A DNA stretch of 64,000 nt from Perkinsela sp. pyNocScin1 (Eukaryota > Euglenozoa > Kinetoplastea > Prokinetoplastida > Perkinselidae), in assembly GCA_964019655.1 (NCBI GenBank), contig CAXHTR010000008.1, positions 806,001 to 870,000 of the forward strand, written 5' to 3'. Below are positions 36,358 to 45,697 of this stretch, one piece after another (position 1 is the first letter of the stretch; the number at the start of each line of letters is the position of its first letter). The notes under the pieces are model-generated. The model worked only from the letters and a program-made list of their open reading frames with translations. It searched no databases and was not told the origin of the DNA. Both the position numbers and the translations under genes were made by a program.

Positions 36358-37350
36358 ATGGCCCGTGTTGGTGAAGGTGACCCTCGATGGATCGTGAATG
36401 AGCGGTCAGATGGCAGCAATGTTAACTCATGGCACTGGGATCAAAAGGACAAGACAAACTCAGCGAAAGATGCACTCATCGCTCTTTTCACTGATACAGT
36501 TCTCGTAAAAAACTCGAAGTTCATGATTATTGCCACTGAGCTCACTGGCTTCGAAGGTGATGTCACTATCGCGAATCGCAAGGGCAAGCTGAGATGCTTC
36601 TTCGAGATAAAGTTCAACCTCAAGTGGAGTGCTGTGGACACTGATGACAGCGACAATGTGCTGAGCACTGGTAAGTTCATCGTTCATGACTGTGATACGC
36701 AGAACTACGTCGAAGACTTTACTATTGATGTGACAGGCGAGCATAAGTCGGGGTCTTTCCACGCAGAAATCATGAAAGAGGCAAGGGAACTCGGAAAAAA
36801 GAAAATTCGCGAGCTCACACGAAAGTTTGTCGACAGCGATCTCATGTCGGCCAATGGAATCCCAGCCCAGCCCATGACGAGCACGTCATCTTCATCCGTC
36901 TCAGGGGCAAAGAAATCTGATGCAGGCGCACAGAGCGCACCGAATACAACGTCTATCACGAAAACGCGCACATGGTACGCCAAAAAGGCAGACATTTACG
37001 AATGCTTCACCCACGAGCAAAAAGTTTCTGCGCTCACACGATCACCCTGTAAAGTTGAGCATAGCAAGAATGGCAAGTTTAGCTTGCTCAATAATTTCAT
37101 TAGCGGTGAATTTCTCGACTTAGAGGATAACGCACATATCAAGATGCGCTGGCGCCTCGCGAACTGGGATGAAAAGGATGGCAAAGACAGTCAAGTGTCC
37201 ATCAACCTTGACGGTGAGGACGGGGCTGTCAAGCTTTCGTTCAACCACACAGGGATCCCCATTCCAAGCCTAGACCAGGTGCGCGAAGGCTGGGAAAGAA
37301 ACTTTTGGGGGCCCATGAAGCAGGTCCTCGGCTACGGGTATGAAGACTGA
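36358..37350 (+). CDS. AHSA1: AHA1, activator of Hsp90 ATPase
   Basis: 330 residues; ATG at 36358. N-terminal Aha1_N domain begins GDPRWIVNERSDGSNVNSWH followed by WDQKD, containing the NxNNWHW motif that binds the Hsp90 middle domain. After a Ser/Thr-rich linker (about 180-205, MTSTSSSSVSG) comes the AHSA1/START-like domain ending GIPIPSLDQVREGWERNFWG, matching the family's G(I/V)P…V..GW…W…. Stimulates Hsp90 ATPase in the cytosol. Full length and well conserved. Confidence 0.95.
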   Translation: MARVGEGDPRWIVNERSDGSNVNSWHWDQKDKTNSAKDALIALFTDTVLVKNSKFMIIATELTGFEGDVTIANRKGKLRCFFEIKFNLKWSAVDTDDSDNVLSTGKFIVHDCDTQNYVEDFTIDVTGEHKSGSFHAEIMKEARELGKKKIRELTRKFVDSDLMSANGIPAQPMTSTSSSSVSGAKKSDAGAQSAPNTTSITKTRTWYAKKADIYECFTHEQKVSALTRSPCKVEHSKNGKFSLLNNFISGEFLDLEDNAHIKMRWRLANWDEKDGKDSQVSINLDGEDGAVKLSFNHTGIPIPSLDQVREGWERNFWGPMKQVLGYGYED

Positions 37351-37543
37351 TCCAACTCGCCCATGCACTCTCAGTTTAAGCATCCCATACTTCTTTTAAA
37401 AGGCTGATCAATGGTAAAGCATGTTTCGCTTGAGATTCTGTCTAAAACGTACCTTGAGCCACATCTTTTCATGCGATCATATAAATTTCATGATTTATTT
37501 GACGTAAATGATTAGCAGAATCTGCAGAAACATATGAATTAAC

Positions 37544-38686
37544 ATGGTCTTCGAACGCTTGCACATTGCAGGCATCAAAAGTGCGCCACATGTGCTTTTT
37601 TGTCAGCGAAGGCTTCTGGCTGAGTACGGCTTCTGCGAGAGACATCAGCGAAAAGTGCCAGTGCACCATCTGAGACCAATGACACCCAAAGAATGTCGGG
37701 AGAACGTCACGCGATGCAATGCACGGTATTCCGCACTCTTTCGCTCAGTACCGCATATCATTCAGCGGAAGGATGATACACTGCGGAACGAAAGTACAGC
37801 GCAAAAGCAACTTTCGACGTGTACCGATGCACATCCCTGCGCGGACCGGCCTGATCAGTTCTGTCACTTGCACAACTGGCGGCAGGAGCCCGAAAATCTT
37901 GTCAAGCTGAGTGATAACCCGCCGTTTTATGCATGCACGACTTCGAGCCCGTGCTCTATTTTGACTGTCGGTAAAAAGCGCAATCAGATTAAACACGCGA
38001 AAACGAAGTTTTCAGTGCTCGCCCGGGCACGCTGTGTCGAACACCATGAGTCGCGGAATGTAAAGGACATGACGTGGTGTGTACACAGCAAAAATTGGGT
38101 TTGCGGGCCGTGGTCGCCTTGCGATGCAGAGCTGATTCGCAGAATGGGAACAAACTACCTCCGTGAAGAGTTTTACGATATCCACTCGCAGCGGACCAAA
38201 GATCTTCAAGAGGCCTGTGCGCCTGAAAGAATGGTCTGTGCGACGCACTGTATGTTACGAGACAAGAAAGATCTTGTCAAAATAACCCCAACTGATGAGC
38301 GCTTGCGTGACGTGTATGTTTGCCAGCGTGCGAATAGGTGCACCCACTACGTCAAGAATGCGCCACTCAATATCGAGGCGAATAAGCTGGCAAAGCGGCT
38401 CGATCGCCCTGGGGACTGGTACTGTATGAGCTGCTCCAGGAGAAATGGCTCGATGGATGTGCACTGCAAGGTGTGCAATACAGCTCGATCCTCCAAGTGC
38501 CGCGTTGTCGAGGACCCAGATGCACCTGGCAAGGTTTACCCAGGGTGCACGCCCGGGGACTGGGGATGCACTGCATGTAAACGACTGAACTATGCTGTAA
38601 AAACAAGAGACGGGCGCAAGGTCTTGCAGGTTGTGTGTTTTTCATGTGGAACGGCGAAAAATTCCTCATGTTTCATCGTTAAGTAG
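37544..38686 (+). CDS. zinc-finger protein: CxxH…C…C repeats plus two RanBP2-type fingers
   Basis: 380 residues; ATG at 37544. Repeats like those at 21035: C107-x2-H110 … C131-x5-C137; C164-x2-H167 … W185-x-C187-x5-C193; C232-x2-H235 … C260-x5-C266; an earlier C31-x2-H34 with C93-x5-C99 may be another with an insert. The C-terminus has two RanBP2 fingers: GDWYCMSCSRRNGSMDVHC (W292, C294, C297, N301, C308, C311) and GDWGCTACKRLN…VCFSC (W340 to C368). RanBP2 fingers of this kind bind single-stranded RNA. N-terminal region has Arg but no clear presequence. Probably an RNA-binding protein, likely organellar; no named orthologue recognised. Confidence 0.75.
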   Translation: MVFERLHIAGIKSAPHVLFCQRRLLAEYGFCERHQRKVPVHHLRPMTPKECRENVTRCNARYSALFRSVPHIIQRKDDTLRNESTAQKQLSTCTDAHPCADRPDQFCHLHNWRQEPENLVKLSDNPPFYACTTSSPCSILTVGKKRNQIKHAKTKFSVLARARCVEHHESRNVKDMTWCVHSKNWVCGPWSPCDAELIRRMGTNYLREEFYDIHSQRTKDLQEACAPERMVCATHCMLRDKKDLVKITPTDERLRDVYVCQRANRCTHYVKNAPLNIEANKLAKRLDRPGDWYCMSCSRRNGSMDVHCKVCNTARSSKCRVVEDPDAPGKVYPGCTPGDWGCTACKRLNYAVKTRDGRKVLQVVCFSCGTAKNSSCFIVK

Positions 38687-38821
38687 CCTGTACAAAGATT
38701 AGCAAGTACCTTTTTTATAAAGAGGAGTTGGTGCGCTTGTGGCTACTAAAAAGTTCGATTTTCTGAGTAAATGCAATCATTTTTTCTGAACTTTCCTTAG
38801 TTAGCCTTTCTTATTGACGCA

Positions 38822-40783
38822 ATGCTCGCGCTGATATCTCTGTTTCTCGCTTCCGTGATTGCGTTATTTTTCATCCAAAAGATGAAAAGTTCATCGATTA
38901 CTGAAAAGTCGGATGAAAACGAAACTGTAACGAGCAGTGCTACAGACCAAAAATCTGTGCACTACACAAAGTTTCGGGTGTGGTATGCAACACAGACGGG
39001 CACCGCCCTTGAGGTCGCACAGCGCATCACGAAGGAGACCAACACATTCATCATGGAGAAGCATGATGACTTCCCATCTGCCATTGTCCTGCCGATATCT
39101 GAACTCGACATTGAAACATTTGCGACTTTACCGCCCGGTACTGATGCGACACAGGAGGCCATCTCGACATCTTCGTTCTCTCTCAAGACAAAGCAGCCAG
39201 TACAGCCAGAAGCAGCACCTGTCACAAACGGAAAAATATTAAATGTCTTTGTTGTGTCCTCGTACGAGAATGGCACAGCGGCCCCAGACGCCCGACCGAT
39301 ATTCGAGAGCCTCGATGACTTCAGCCAGGATTTCCGCGTCTCGGGCAACGAGTGGGAAAATCACCACTTTGTCATTTTCGGCTGCGGCGCGAAAGAGTAC
39401 GGTACAAACTACAACAAGTTTGCAATCAACTTGCACGAAATTTTGTCCCGAAAGGGCGGGTTTTCGCTCATGGGCAAACCGTTCTTCTCTGATCAAAACT
39501 CCACGAAGCGAGACATACAGCGATTTATTACGAACTTCAAGCGGTATATCGTTGGAAAGTCGCCGAAGCAGCCCCACGAGGCGCCACAGCTGCAGGAGGA
39601 CCCCGAAGAGAAATCCGGTGAACTCGACATCGAAGAGGTCGGTGGGGGCGAGGACGACGAAATGATCAACCCCAGAATCCGCCAGGGCCTCACCAAGCAG
39701 GGCTATTCACTCTTCGGAACGCACAGCGGCGTCAAACTGTGCCGCTGGACTAAGTCCATGATGCGCGGCCAGGGCGGTTGCTACAAGCACACCTTTTACG
39801 GCATTTCGTCGCTCGCGTGCATGGAGATGACGCCGTCCCTCGCCTGCGCAAACAAGTGTGTCTTCTGCTGGAGGCACCATACTAACCCGACGGCTCGCGA
39901 GTGGCGCTGGAAGCACGATCCTCCCGAGTTCGTCATCAACAGCGCGCTCGAGGGGCACAGGCGCATGCTCAAGGTGCTCCGTGGGGTCCCTGGCGTCACC
40001 GAGGAGCGACTGAAGCAGGCCATGCAGGTGCGCCACTGCGCACTCTCACTCGTGGGTGAGCCCATCATATACCCAGAGATCAACAAGCTATGCTCGCTGA
40101 TGCATCAAAACGAAATCAGCACATTCATGGTGACGAACGCGCAGTTCCCTGATAGAATCCGGGACCTCGTGCCCGTGACACAGCTGTACGTCTCTGTCGA
40201 TGGCGGCGACAAGGCGTCGCTCCAGGCAATCGACCGGCCGATCTTCGAGGACTTTTGGGACCGGTACTTGGAGTGCATTCGCCTCCTGGCGCTCAAAAAG
40301 CAGCGCACCGTTTTCCGGCTCACGCTCGTCAAGAACTACAACATCTCGGAGATCGATGGCTACGTGTCCCTCGTGAAGCTCGGCAAGCCAGAGTTCATCG
40401 AGGTCAAGGGCGTCACGTACTGCGGCGACAACGGCGACAACGGCATATCCATGCGAAACGTGCCGTACCATCACGAGGTGGTGGAGTTCTGCGAGCTGCT
40501 CCGCAAGAGCATCGGCGAGACGTACGAAATTGCGTGCGAGCACGAGCACTCATGCTGCGTGCTGCTCGCGCGAAAGGAATTTAAAATCGATGGGCAGTGG
40601 CACACGTGGATCGACTACGACAAGTTCTTCGAGCTCACGCGCCAGAACAAGCCATTCACATCGATGGACTATCTTGCACCGACGCCACACTGGGCGGTCT
40701 TTGGCTCAGCTGAGAAAGGGTTCGATCCGAATCAGATCCGGAAGAACCCGAGGCAGAGAGGGCCAGTTGCTGGTGGCTGTTGA
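38822..40783 (+). CDS. TYW1: TYW1, tRNA wybutosine-synthesising radical SAM enzyme
   Basis: 653 residues; ATG at 38822. N-terminal membrane anchor (residues 1-20, LALISLFLASVIALFFI), flavodoxin domain about 50-245 (FRVWYATQTGTALEVAQRI, FVVSSYENG, VIFGCGAKEYG), then radical SAM domain with C342-x3-C346-x2-C349 (CANKCVFCWRH), SLVGEPIIYPEIN and VSVDGGDKASLQAIDRP. Ends VAGGC. Makes imidazoline ring of 4-demethylwyosine at G37 of tRNA-Phe. The signal-anchor fits the ER-surface location of many eukaryotic TYW1 proteins. The linker before the radical SAM part is acidic. Confidence 0.95.
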   Translation: MLALISLFLASVIALFFIQKMKSSSITEKSDENETVTSSATDQKSVHYTKFRVWYATQTGTALEVAQRITKETNTFIMEKHDDFPSAIVLPISELDIETFATLPPGTDATQEAISTSSFSLKTKQPVQPEAAPVTNGKILNVFVVSSYENGTAAPDARPIFESLDDFSQDFRVSGNEWENHHFVIFGCGAKEYGTNYNKFAINLHEILSRKGGFSLMGKPFFSDQNSTKRDIQRFITNFKRYIVGKSPKQPHEAPQLQEDPEEKSGELDIEEVGGGEDDEMINPRIRQGLTKQGYSLFGTHSGVKLCRWTKSMMRGQGGCYKHTFYGISSLACMEMTPSLACANKCVFCWRHHTNPTAREWRWKHDPPEFVINSALEGHRRMLKVLRGVPGVTEERLKQAMQVRHCALSLVGEPIIYPEINKLCSLMHQNEISTFMVTNAQFPDRIRDLVPVTQLYVSVDGGDKASLQAIDRPIFEDFWDRYLECIRLLALKKQRTVFRLTLVKNYNISEIDGYVSLVKLGKPEFIEVKGVTYCGDNGDNGISMRNVPYHHEVVEFCELLRKSIGETYEIACEHEHSCCVLLARKEFKIDGQWHTWIDYDKFFELTRQNKPFTSMDYLAPTPHWAVFGSAEKGFDPNQIRKNPRQRGPVAGGC

Positions 40784-40899
40784 GAAAATTACTGTTGAAA
40801 GATTTTTTCAGTGCATGGAGCGAAGCTCAGTCATACGCATTTCTTAGTATTTCTGTACATAAAATGTGCTGATCGCTTTCAGCAGTTTTCGAGAGAGAC

Positions 40900-42504
40900 A
40901 TGTCGTCGTACAGTGTCTTTTTTCGGCCTAAGGACCCGCCCAGGGGCAGCGCCGAGGCCGAGGCGCTCCTCCGCGTCCGCCTCAACCGCAACTTAAATCG
41001 AAAGCTGAAAATATTCGAGGAGGAGGGTGAGTGGGTCGAGGCGCTCAGGGTCATCGCCAACGCAAAGCGCGTAAAGCAGCAAGGAATTGTCAACGGCTGG
41101 CACTACGCACTTGCTGTGCACGCGTTTCTCAACAATGAGTCAGGCCCTCGTGAGCAGGACTTTCTGACAGAAATTCATGAGTCGGTCATTCTCGGCGATA
41201 TCAGTCTCAATGTCCCGCTCCTGGTCGCACTGCTCACTGCCTACGAGCAGTTTGGAAAGGCACATGACGCCCTGAAGCTCATCGAGCTCGCTCGGGAAAA
41301 CGGCACGCTGCAGCGCGTTGGTAAGCGGTGCGCTCGCCATTTTCTAAGCTTGGGTGCAAAGCTGAACAGCGAAGGGCTATGGGAGAACGCGCTCGACGTC
41401 CTGGCACTTGCTCAAGAAGGACTCTCTCCGGAAGATACTTATCAGCACAGTGTGCTCTGTGCTGAAAGCCACGCAATAGGTGGAAACTGGTCACCTGCGC
41501 TACAGTGCATGCGCGATTTAGAGCGAAAAACTGTGCAGGCACCAAATGACGTGAATATTGACGACAGTATTACCCGCCTGCGGCTAAGCGTTGCGCACGC
41601 AGCAGCTACGAACGCCCAGTGGGACGTTTCACTCAAATTCCTCGACCAGTGTGTGAGTACTAGCATGGCACCCCAGCACCGCCAGCAGCTCGCAGCTATT
41701 AGTGCCTCGAATCTCAACAGCCTGCGCGCGAGTGGGCAGTGGCAGAACGTTTTGCGCTACGCACACGTTGTTGCCCAGCAGTACGACAAGAAAGCGCATG
41801 CGCTCCAGGTCGAGAGCGTGCACGCGATGGCGCTGAGCGCGCTGCACGCCGCAGGGCACTGGAGGCGCGCGCTTGCGTACTACATGGACCAGTGCGGCGA
41901 CTGTGACTTTGTGAGTGGTCGACTGCGGGAGAGCGTTGCGCTCGTCATGGAAGCCGCTGGACGGACGCAGGCCGCCAGGCGTGTCCTTGGGGTTTCTAAA
42001 GACAGCAGACCAACTGTGCCCTTTTCGACCACTGCTATGGCGTACTACCAAGCGGCCCCGGAGCGCGACCTCTTAGGCGACGATGCGCAGGCGCTGGATT
42101 TTCGTTCAGAAGATCCAGAGCTAGTGCCGCTCATCAGCAGGCCGAAAGAGGCTGCGCACAGACTGAAAATACGACCCGAGAATGATTTTGCGCTCGAAAC
42201 ACCTCTCAGCCTTCGGCATACACCTAAAATACCGCAGATGCCTGCAGCCCTTGCGCAGGCCCGCGGTTTCCACTCCCACTTCTCTCAGAAAGACTTCAAA
42301 GAGACATCACCGCCCCCGCCCACGCGATTCTACGATAGAGCGAACGGCTGGTCGCACTGGGGCCTCAGCGGCCTGCCGCAGCGGAAGCACAAGAAGGCGA
42401 AGACCGCGTACAATTTTTCGCACACGCAGCAGTTTGAGAAGATTCCTGAGTACAAAAAGTCCTGGAAAAAGCACAGAATGATGCGGAATCTCTTCCGCCG
42501 GTGA
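40900..42504 (+). CDS. helical-repeat protein (PPR-like), probably mitochondrial RNA-related
   Basis: 534 residues; ATG at 40900. At least six helix-turn-helix units share G-x-W-x-x-(A/V)-L: GEWVEALRVI, GLWENALDVL, GNWSPALQCM, AQWDVSLKFL, GQWQNVLRYA and GHWRRALAYY, spaced about 35-45 residues, a pattern of PPR-like repeats in kinetoplastid mitochondrial proteins. The last 110 residues differ: Pro-rich then basic (HKKAKTAYNFSH, SWKKHRMMRNLFRR). No catalytic motif. An RNA-binding or mitoribosome-associated role is inferred only from the repeat type. Confidence 0.62.
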   Translation: MSSYSVFFRPKDPPRGSAEAEALLRVRLNRNLNRKLKIFEEEGEWVEALRVIANAKRVKQQGIVNGWHYALAVHAFLNNESGPREQDFLTEIHESVILGDISLNVPLLVALLTAYEQFGKAHDALKLIELARENGTLQRVGKRCARHFLSLGAKLNSEGLWENALDVLALAQEGLSPEDTYQHSVLCAESHAIGGNWSPALQCMRDLERKTVQAPNDVNIDDSITRLRLSVAHAAATNAQWDVSLKFLDQCVSTSMAPQHRQQLAAISASNLNSLRASGQWQNVLRYAHVVAQQYDKKAHALQVESVHAMALSALHAAGHWRRALAYYMDQCGDCDFVSGRLRESVALVMEAAGRTQAARRVLGVSKDSRPTVPFSTTAMAYYQAAPERDLLGDDAQALDFRSEDPELVPLISRPKEAAHRLKIRPENDFALETPLSLRHTPKIPQMPAALAQARGFHSHFSQKDFKETSPPPPTRFYDRANGWSHWGLSGLPQRKHKKAKTAYNFSHTQQFEKIPEYKKSWKKHRMMRNLFRR

Positions 42505-42596
42505 CCCCGTGTCACACACCACAGGCCCCAGGCTTTACTCGAAAAGTTTTTCCTAGATTATTTACTTCACTTCTATCGTAGCGTGAAATGTACTAA

Positions 42597-44279
42597 GATT
42601 CCGTCGCATTGCCAGTCCTTGTACGATTTTCCCTCCACCAGACGCTTTTCATTACTTCGAAGCGTCGCTCGACGAGCGTCCCGACCAACCACGAGCGGTG
42701 GACGCTCTCTCCGTGGAGGCGCCCGTCCAAGCGTTTTGCCCGTAACGCCCTTCGCTTTGCTGGCTGCTGCCTCGCCTTCCGGCTGGTCTACAGCAGCGTC
42801 CGTGACCAGTACAAGTTCTACAAGATGTCTGGGACCGCCGACGAGCCCCCGCCGTACACCTGCGGCTCATGGTCGGAGGCCAAGCGGGAGTCGCACCCCG
42901 CGTGCCTCGCGGACGTCGTGCTTCACCGCCTGGCCAGCATTTGCCGCTTCTTCGCGTTTCTGACACTCATTCTCACGATTCTCGTCATGCACCGCTTCGA
43001 GTGGGGCGGGCGGCACCTCGACGCCGTCGTCGGGACGATCGAGCGCCTCGGCCCGGTGTACGTCAAGTTCTGTCAGTGGGCGAGCACCAGGGGCGATCTC
43101 TTTGATAAGCGAATCATAAGCGCCCTGCAGCGAACGACGTTCCGCTCGATGCCGCACTCCTACGCCACCACCCTCGAGGTGCTCCGCGACGAGGGCCTCC
43201 TCGGCACGAAAATCGGGCACGTCGAACCAAAAATTATTGGCAGCGGGTGCGCGGCGCAGGTCCACCGCGCGCGGTACATCCCGACGGGCGAGGACGTGGC
43301 CATCAAAGTCCTCCACCCGTACTCGAAAGTGTCCTTTGAGCACGACCTCGACTTTTTCCTGAGCATCGCGTGGCTCCTCGACTGTATTTTCAAGTACTCA
43401 GCGTTCTATGAGTCCGCGATGGAGTTCCGCCACTTCATGCTCTCGCAGTTCGACCTCGTCCACGAGGCGCACAACCTGCGGCGCTTCGCGCACAACTTCC
43501 GCGACATCGACGAGGTCTCCTTCCCCAAAGCCTTTATGGACGCGACGACGCCGAAAGTTCTGACGCAGGGCTTCGTCGACGGTACGCTGCTCAGCGAGTT
43601 CATGGAGGAGAAGAACGGGCTCGATAAGTTCACGACGGCAGAGCGCAAGCGGCTCGCCTCGCTCGGCGCCCGCTCCTTCTACAAAATGCTTTTGACAGAT
43701 AATTTTACGCACGCCGACCTGCACCCGGGCAACATCATCATACAGAAAATGCGGCCGACGAGGCCGGTGCTCGAGGCCCTGCAGAAGGCGATCGGCGTGT
43801 CCCCGGCGCAGCCGAGCGTGTCGATGGTGTTCCTCGACTGCGGGCTCGCGTTCCGGCTCGACAAGCGGGAGAAGCGCAACTTCGCCGCGCTGTTCGAGGC
43901 GATGGCGCGGTGCCAGTTCGAGAAGGCGGCGACGCTTTTCAAGGAGCGCGCGCCGATCAACAACTGCTCGGACGAGGGACAGTACATGCGGGACATGGTC
44001 CGCGTGCTGGAGGGCGTCGACAGCACAAAGCACGAGTTCAAGGACATTCAGTTCGGGCCTGTGCTCCGGCGCATCTGGAACACGCTGATCCACCACCACA
44101 TCGGCATCGAGTCCAAGTTCACGTCGCTCTTCAGCAGCATCGCTGTTGTGGAGGGCATCGGGCGCGGACTCGACCCGGACCTGAACATTGTCCTGCTTGC
44201 TTTGCCCTTCTTGATTCGCGCGGCGCCGACCGACAAGCTCCAGCGCGGTGGCTTTGTCAACTTTTTGACCTTTTCGTAA
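42597..44279 (+). CDS. ADCK/UbiB-type atypical kinase (ADCK2-like), start codon unclear
   Basis: The frame is open from 42597 but its first ATG is at 42825. The 180 bases before that ATG have the GC third-position pattern of coding DNA and encode an Arg-rich presequence-like stretch (RRSTSVPTNHERW, RPSKRFARNALRF). Kinase motifs: RLGPVYVKFCQWASTRGDLF (the KxGQ-type extension), GSGCAAQVHRARY (in place of the Ala-rich loop), VAIKVLHP (Lys), THADLHPGNI (catalytic loop), LDCGLAFRL (metal Asp). UbiB kinases support mitochondrial coenzyme Q and lipid homeostasis. WASTR-DLF resembles ADCK2. A hydrophobic span lies just before the kinase domain. Either a non-AUG start or a missing upstream exon is needed if the presequence is real. 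Confidence 0.85.
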   Translation, partial: DSVALPVLVRFSLHQTLFITSKRRSTSVPTNHERWTLSPWRRPSKRFARNALRFAGCCLAFRLVYSSVRDQYKFYKMSGTADEPPPYTCGSWSEAKRESHPACLADVVLHRLASICRFFAFLTLILTILVMHRFEWGGRHLDAVVGTIERLGPVYVKFCQWASTRGDLFDKRIISALQRTTFRSMPHSYATTLEVLRDEGLLGTKIGHVEPKIIGSGCAAQVHRARYIPTGEDVAIKVLHPYSKVSFEHDLDFFLSIAWLLDCIFKYSAFYESAMEFRHFMLSQFDLVHEAHNLRRFAHNFRDIDEVSFPKAFMDATTPKVLTQGFVDGTLLSEFMEEKNGLDKFTTAERKRLASLGARSFYKMLLTDNFTHADLHPGNIIIQKMRPTRPVLEALQKAIGVSPAQPSVSMVFLDCGLAFRLDKREKRNFAALFEAMARCQFEKAATLFKERAPINNCSDEGQYMRDMVRVLEGVDSTKHEFKDIQFGPVLRRIWNTLIHHHIGIESKFTSLFSSIAVVEGIGRGLDPDLNIVLLALPFLIRAAPTDKLQRGGFVNFLTFS

Positions 44280-44357
44280 GTTGGAGCTTCAAATTTTTGA
44301 AAAAGAATTCTCGGAGAAGTTTTCAACATCATTTTATTAGTATTTCATCTCCATTCA

Positions 44358-45566
44358 ATGCTCAACTATGGGATCTTCGGCTTTCGCGAGTCCACCGCGC
44401 TCTTTGGGCGAGCTTTGGAGAGCATGGGCTGCCCTATCGTCGCCATAGGGGAAGGCGAGCGACCACAGAGCGAAATGATTACCGTGCGACCAAAGCCAGT
44501 ATCTCTGAAAGGCCCATCTCGCTTTTTTATCAATACGGAAAGCAGCCAAGCCTCGTCACGTGAATGGACAATCTCTCGCTGCATCGACCCACATCGGGAA
44601 TGGCTCTCACCAAAGCTGCACGGCTCAACTGTGGAGAAAACGCTGTGGGATATTGTTCGGAAAGATTCTGTTGGGGCTGTCATACTCGGGGAGGAGAGCC
44701 CCTTCGCGAGTCTGCGCGCTTGCTTCCAGTCTCGAAATGACCAAGTCGGAAACGGTACAGGCGCGACTGATGGAAAGATCAAAATCGTAGCAGTCGATAC
44801 TTCAGCCTTGGCAACAGGTGACACTCATGATTTAAAAGATATGATAGCGCTCCTCGAGGACGATGTTGCACAGGCCAAAAAGAGTGCCCCGCGCTATCCC
44901 ATCATTCTCCCGAGGCCAGCACTTTTGACAAAGGTCGACCCTGTGCTCTCCTACGCTGCAGCTGTCGCGCCGAAAGCTGTTGGTCATCTCAAAGAAATAT
45001 CTATTTCGTACCAGAGTGCCGAGTCGCTTGCGCGCTGGCGGGAGCGCAAGAAGGTTCCGTATGGCCCGTGGGTGCGGGTGGCGAATCTCCTACATCACAT
45101 GATCAAGGCCGAGGAAATTGCCGAGAGCACAGCAAGCCCAAAGCATCTCAACGAGCTGAGTAGCAATGCGAACTTCGTCACCAAGTTCGGTGTCAAAGGC
45201 ACCATCGCCATTCAGCCGGAATCGAAAGCAGAGGAGCTTTCCTTCACAATTGTCGGGGACATTGGCACAATGGTGTGCTCGAAAAACGATGGCGCCCTGA
45301 GCCCCATATACGTCCGAATAGTTCCGCATCAGAGTGGAACCGCTCTCGACCCACTCTCCCGTACATTTCGCGCGCTTCTTCCGAACCATTATCCGAAGCG
45401 ACGCACAGCCGTGGACTGCCGATGGGCCGGTGCCGTGACAACATTCTTGAAGCGCCTCGCCCCGAGGGAGGTTATTATCGAGGAGTTGCTGCAGGAAAGC
45501 CTGACAGAGCTCATTGAGCTAAAAAATAGCATCCATCTTGCAAATCAACTTTTTGTTGTGAATTGA
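44358..45566 (+). CDS. hypothetical protein, 402 residues
   Basis: ATG at 44358, 79 bases after the kinase gene. The start (YGIFGFRESTALFGRALESM) looks like a Rossmann beta-alpha unit but without a GxGxxG, so a nucleotide-binding fold such as a GFO/IDH/MocA-type oxidoreductase is only a thought. Later segments (VGDIGTMVCSKNDGALSPIY, RTAVDCRWAGAVTTFLKRL) show alternating hydrophobicity of a folded domain. No signature recognised, no membrane segment. The spacing and uninterrupted length support a real gene. Confidence 0.6.
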   Translation: MLNYGIFGFRESTALFGRALESMGCPIVAIGEGERPQSEMITVRPKPVSLKGPSRFFINTESSQASSREWTISRCIDPHREWLSPKLHGSTVEKTLWDIVRKDSVGAVILGEESPFASLRACFQSRNDQVGNGTGATDGKIKIVAVDTSALATGDTHDLKDMIALLEDDVAQAKKSAPRYPIILPRPALLTKVDPVLSYAAAVAPKAVGHLKEISISYQSAESLARWRERKKVPYGPWVRVANLLHHMIKAEEIAESTASPKHLNELSSNANFVTKFGVKGTIAIQPESKAEELSFTIVGDIGTMVCSKNDGALSPIYVRIVPHQSGTALDPLSRTFRALLPNHYPKRRTAVDCRWAGAVTTFLKRLAPREVIIEELLQESLTELIELKNSIHLANQLFVVN

Positions 45567-45697
45567 TACTTTCATGAATTTAATAAAGGAGAGTGAATAG
45601 GAACTCCATACTGAACCATGCAAAACTAAGTAAAATATCTGAAAGTGACCTCTAATGCGCATAGATCAGCTTCGTTGCTTATCAAATGGAAACCTAG

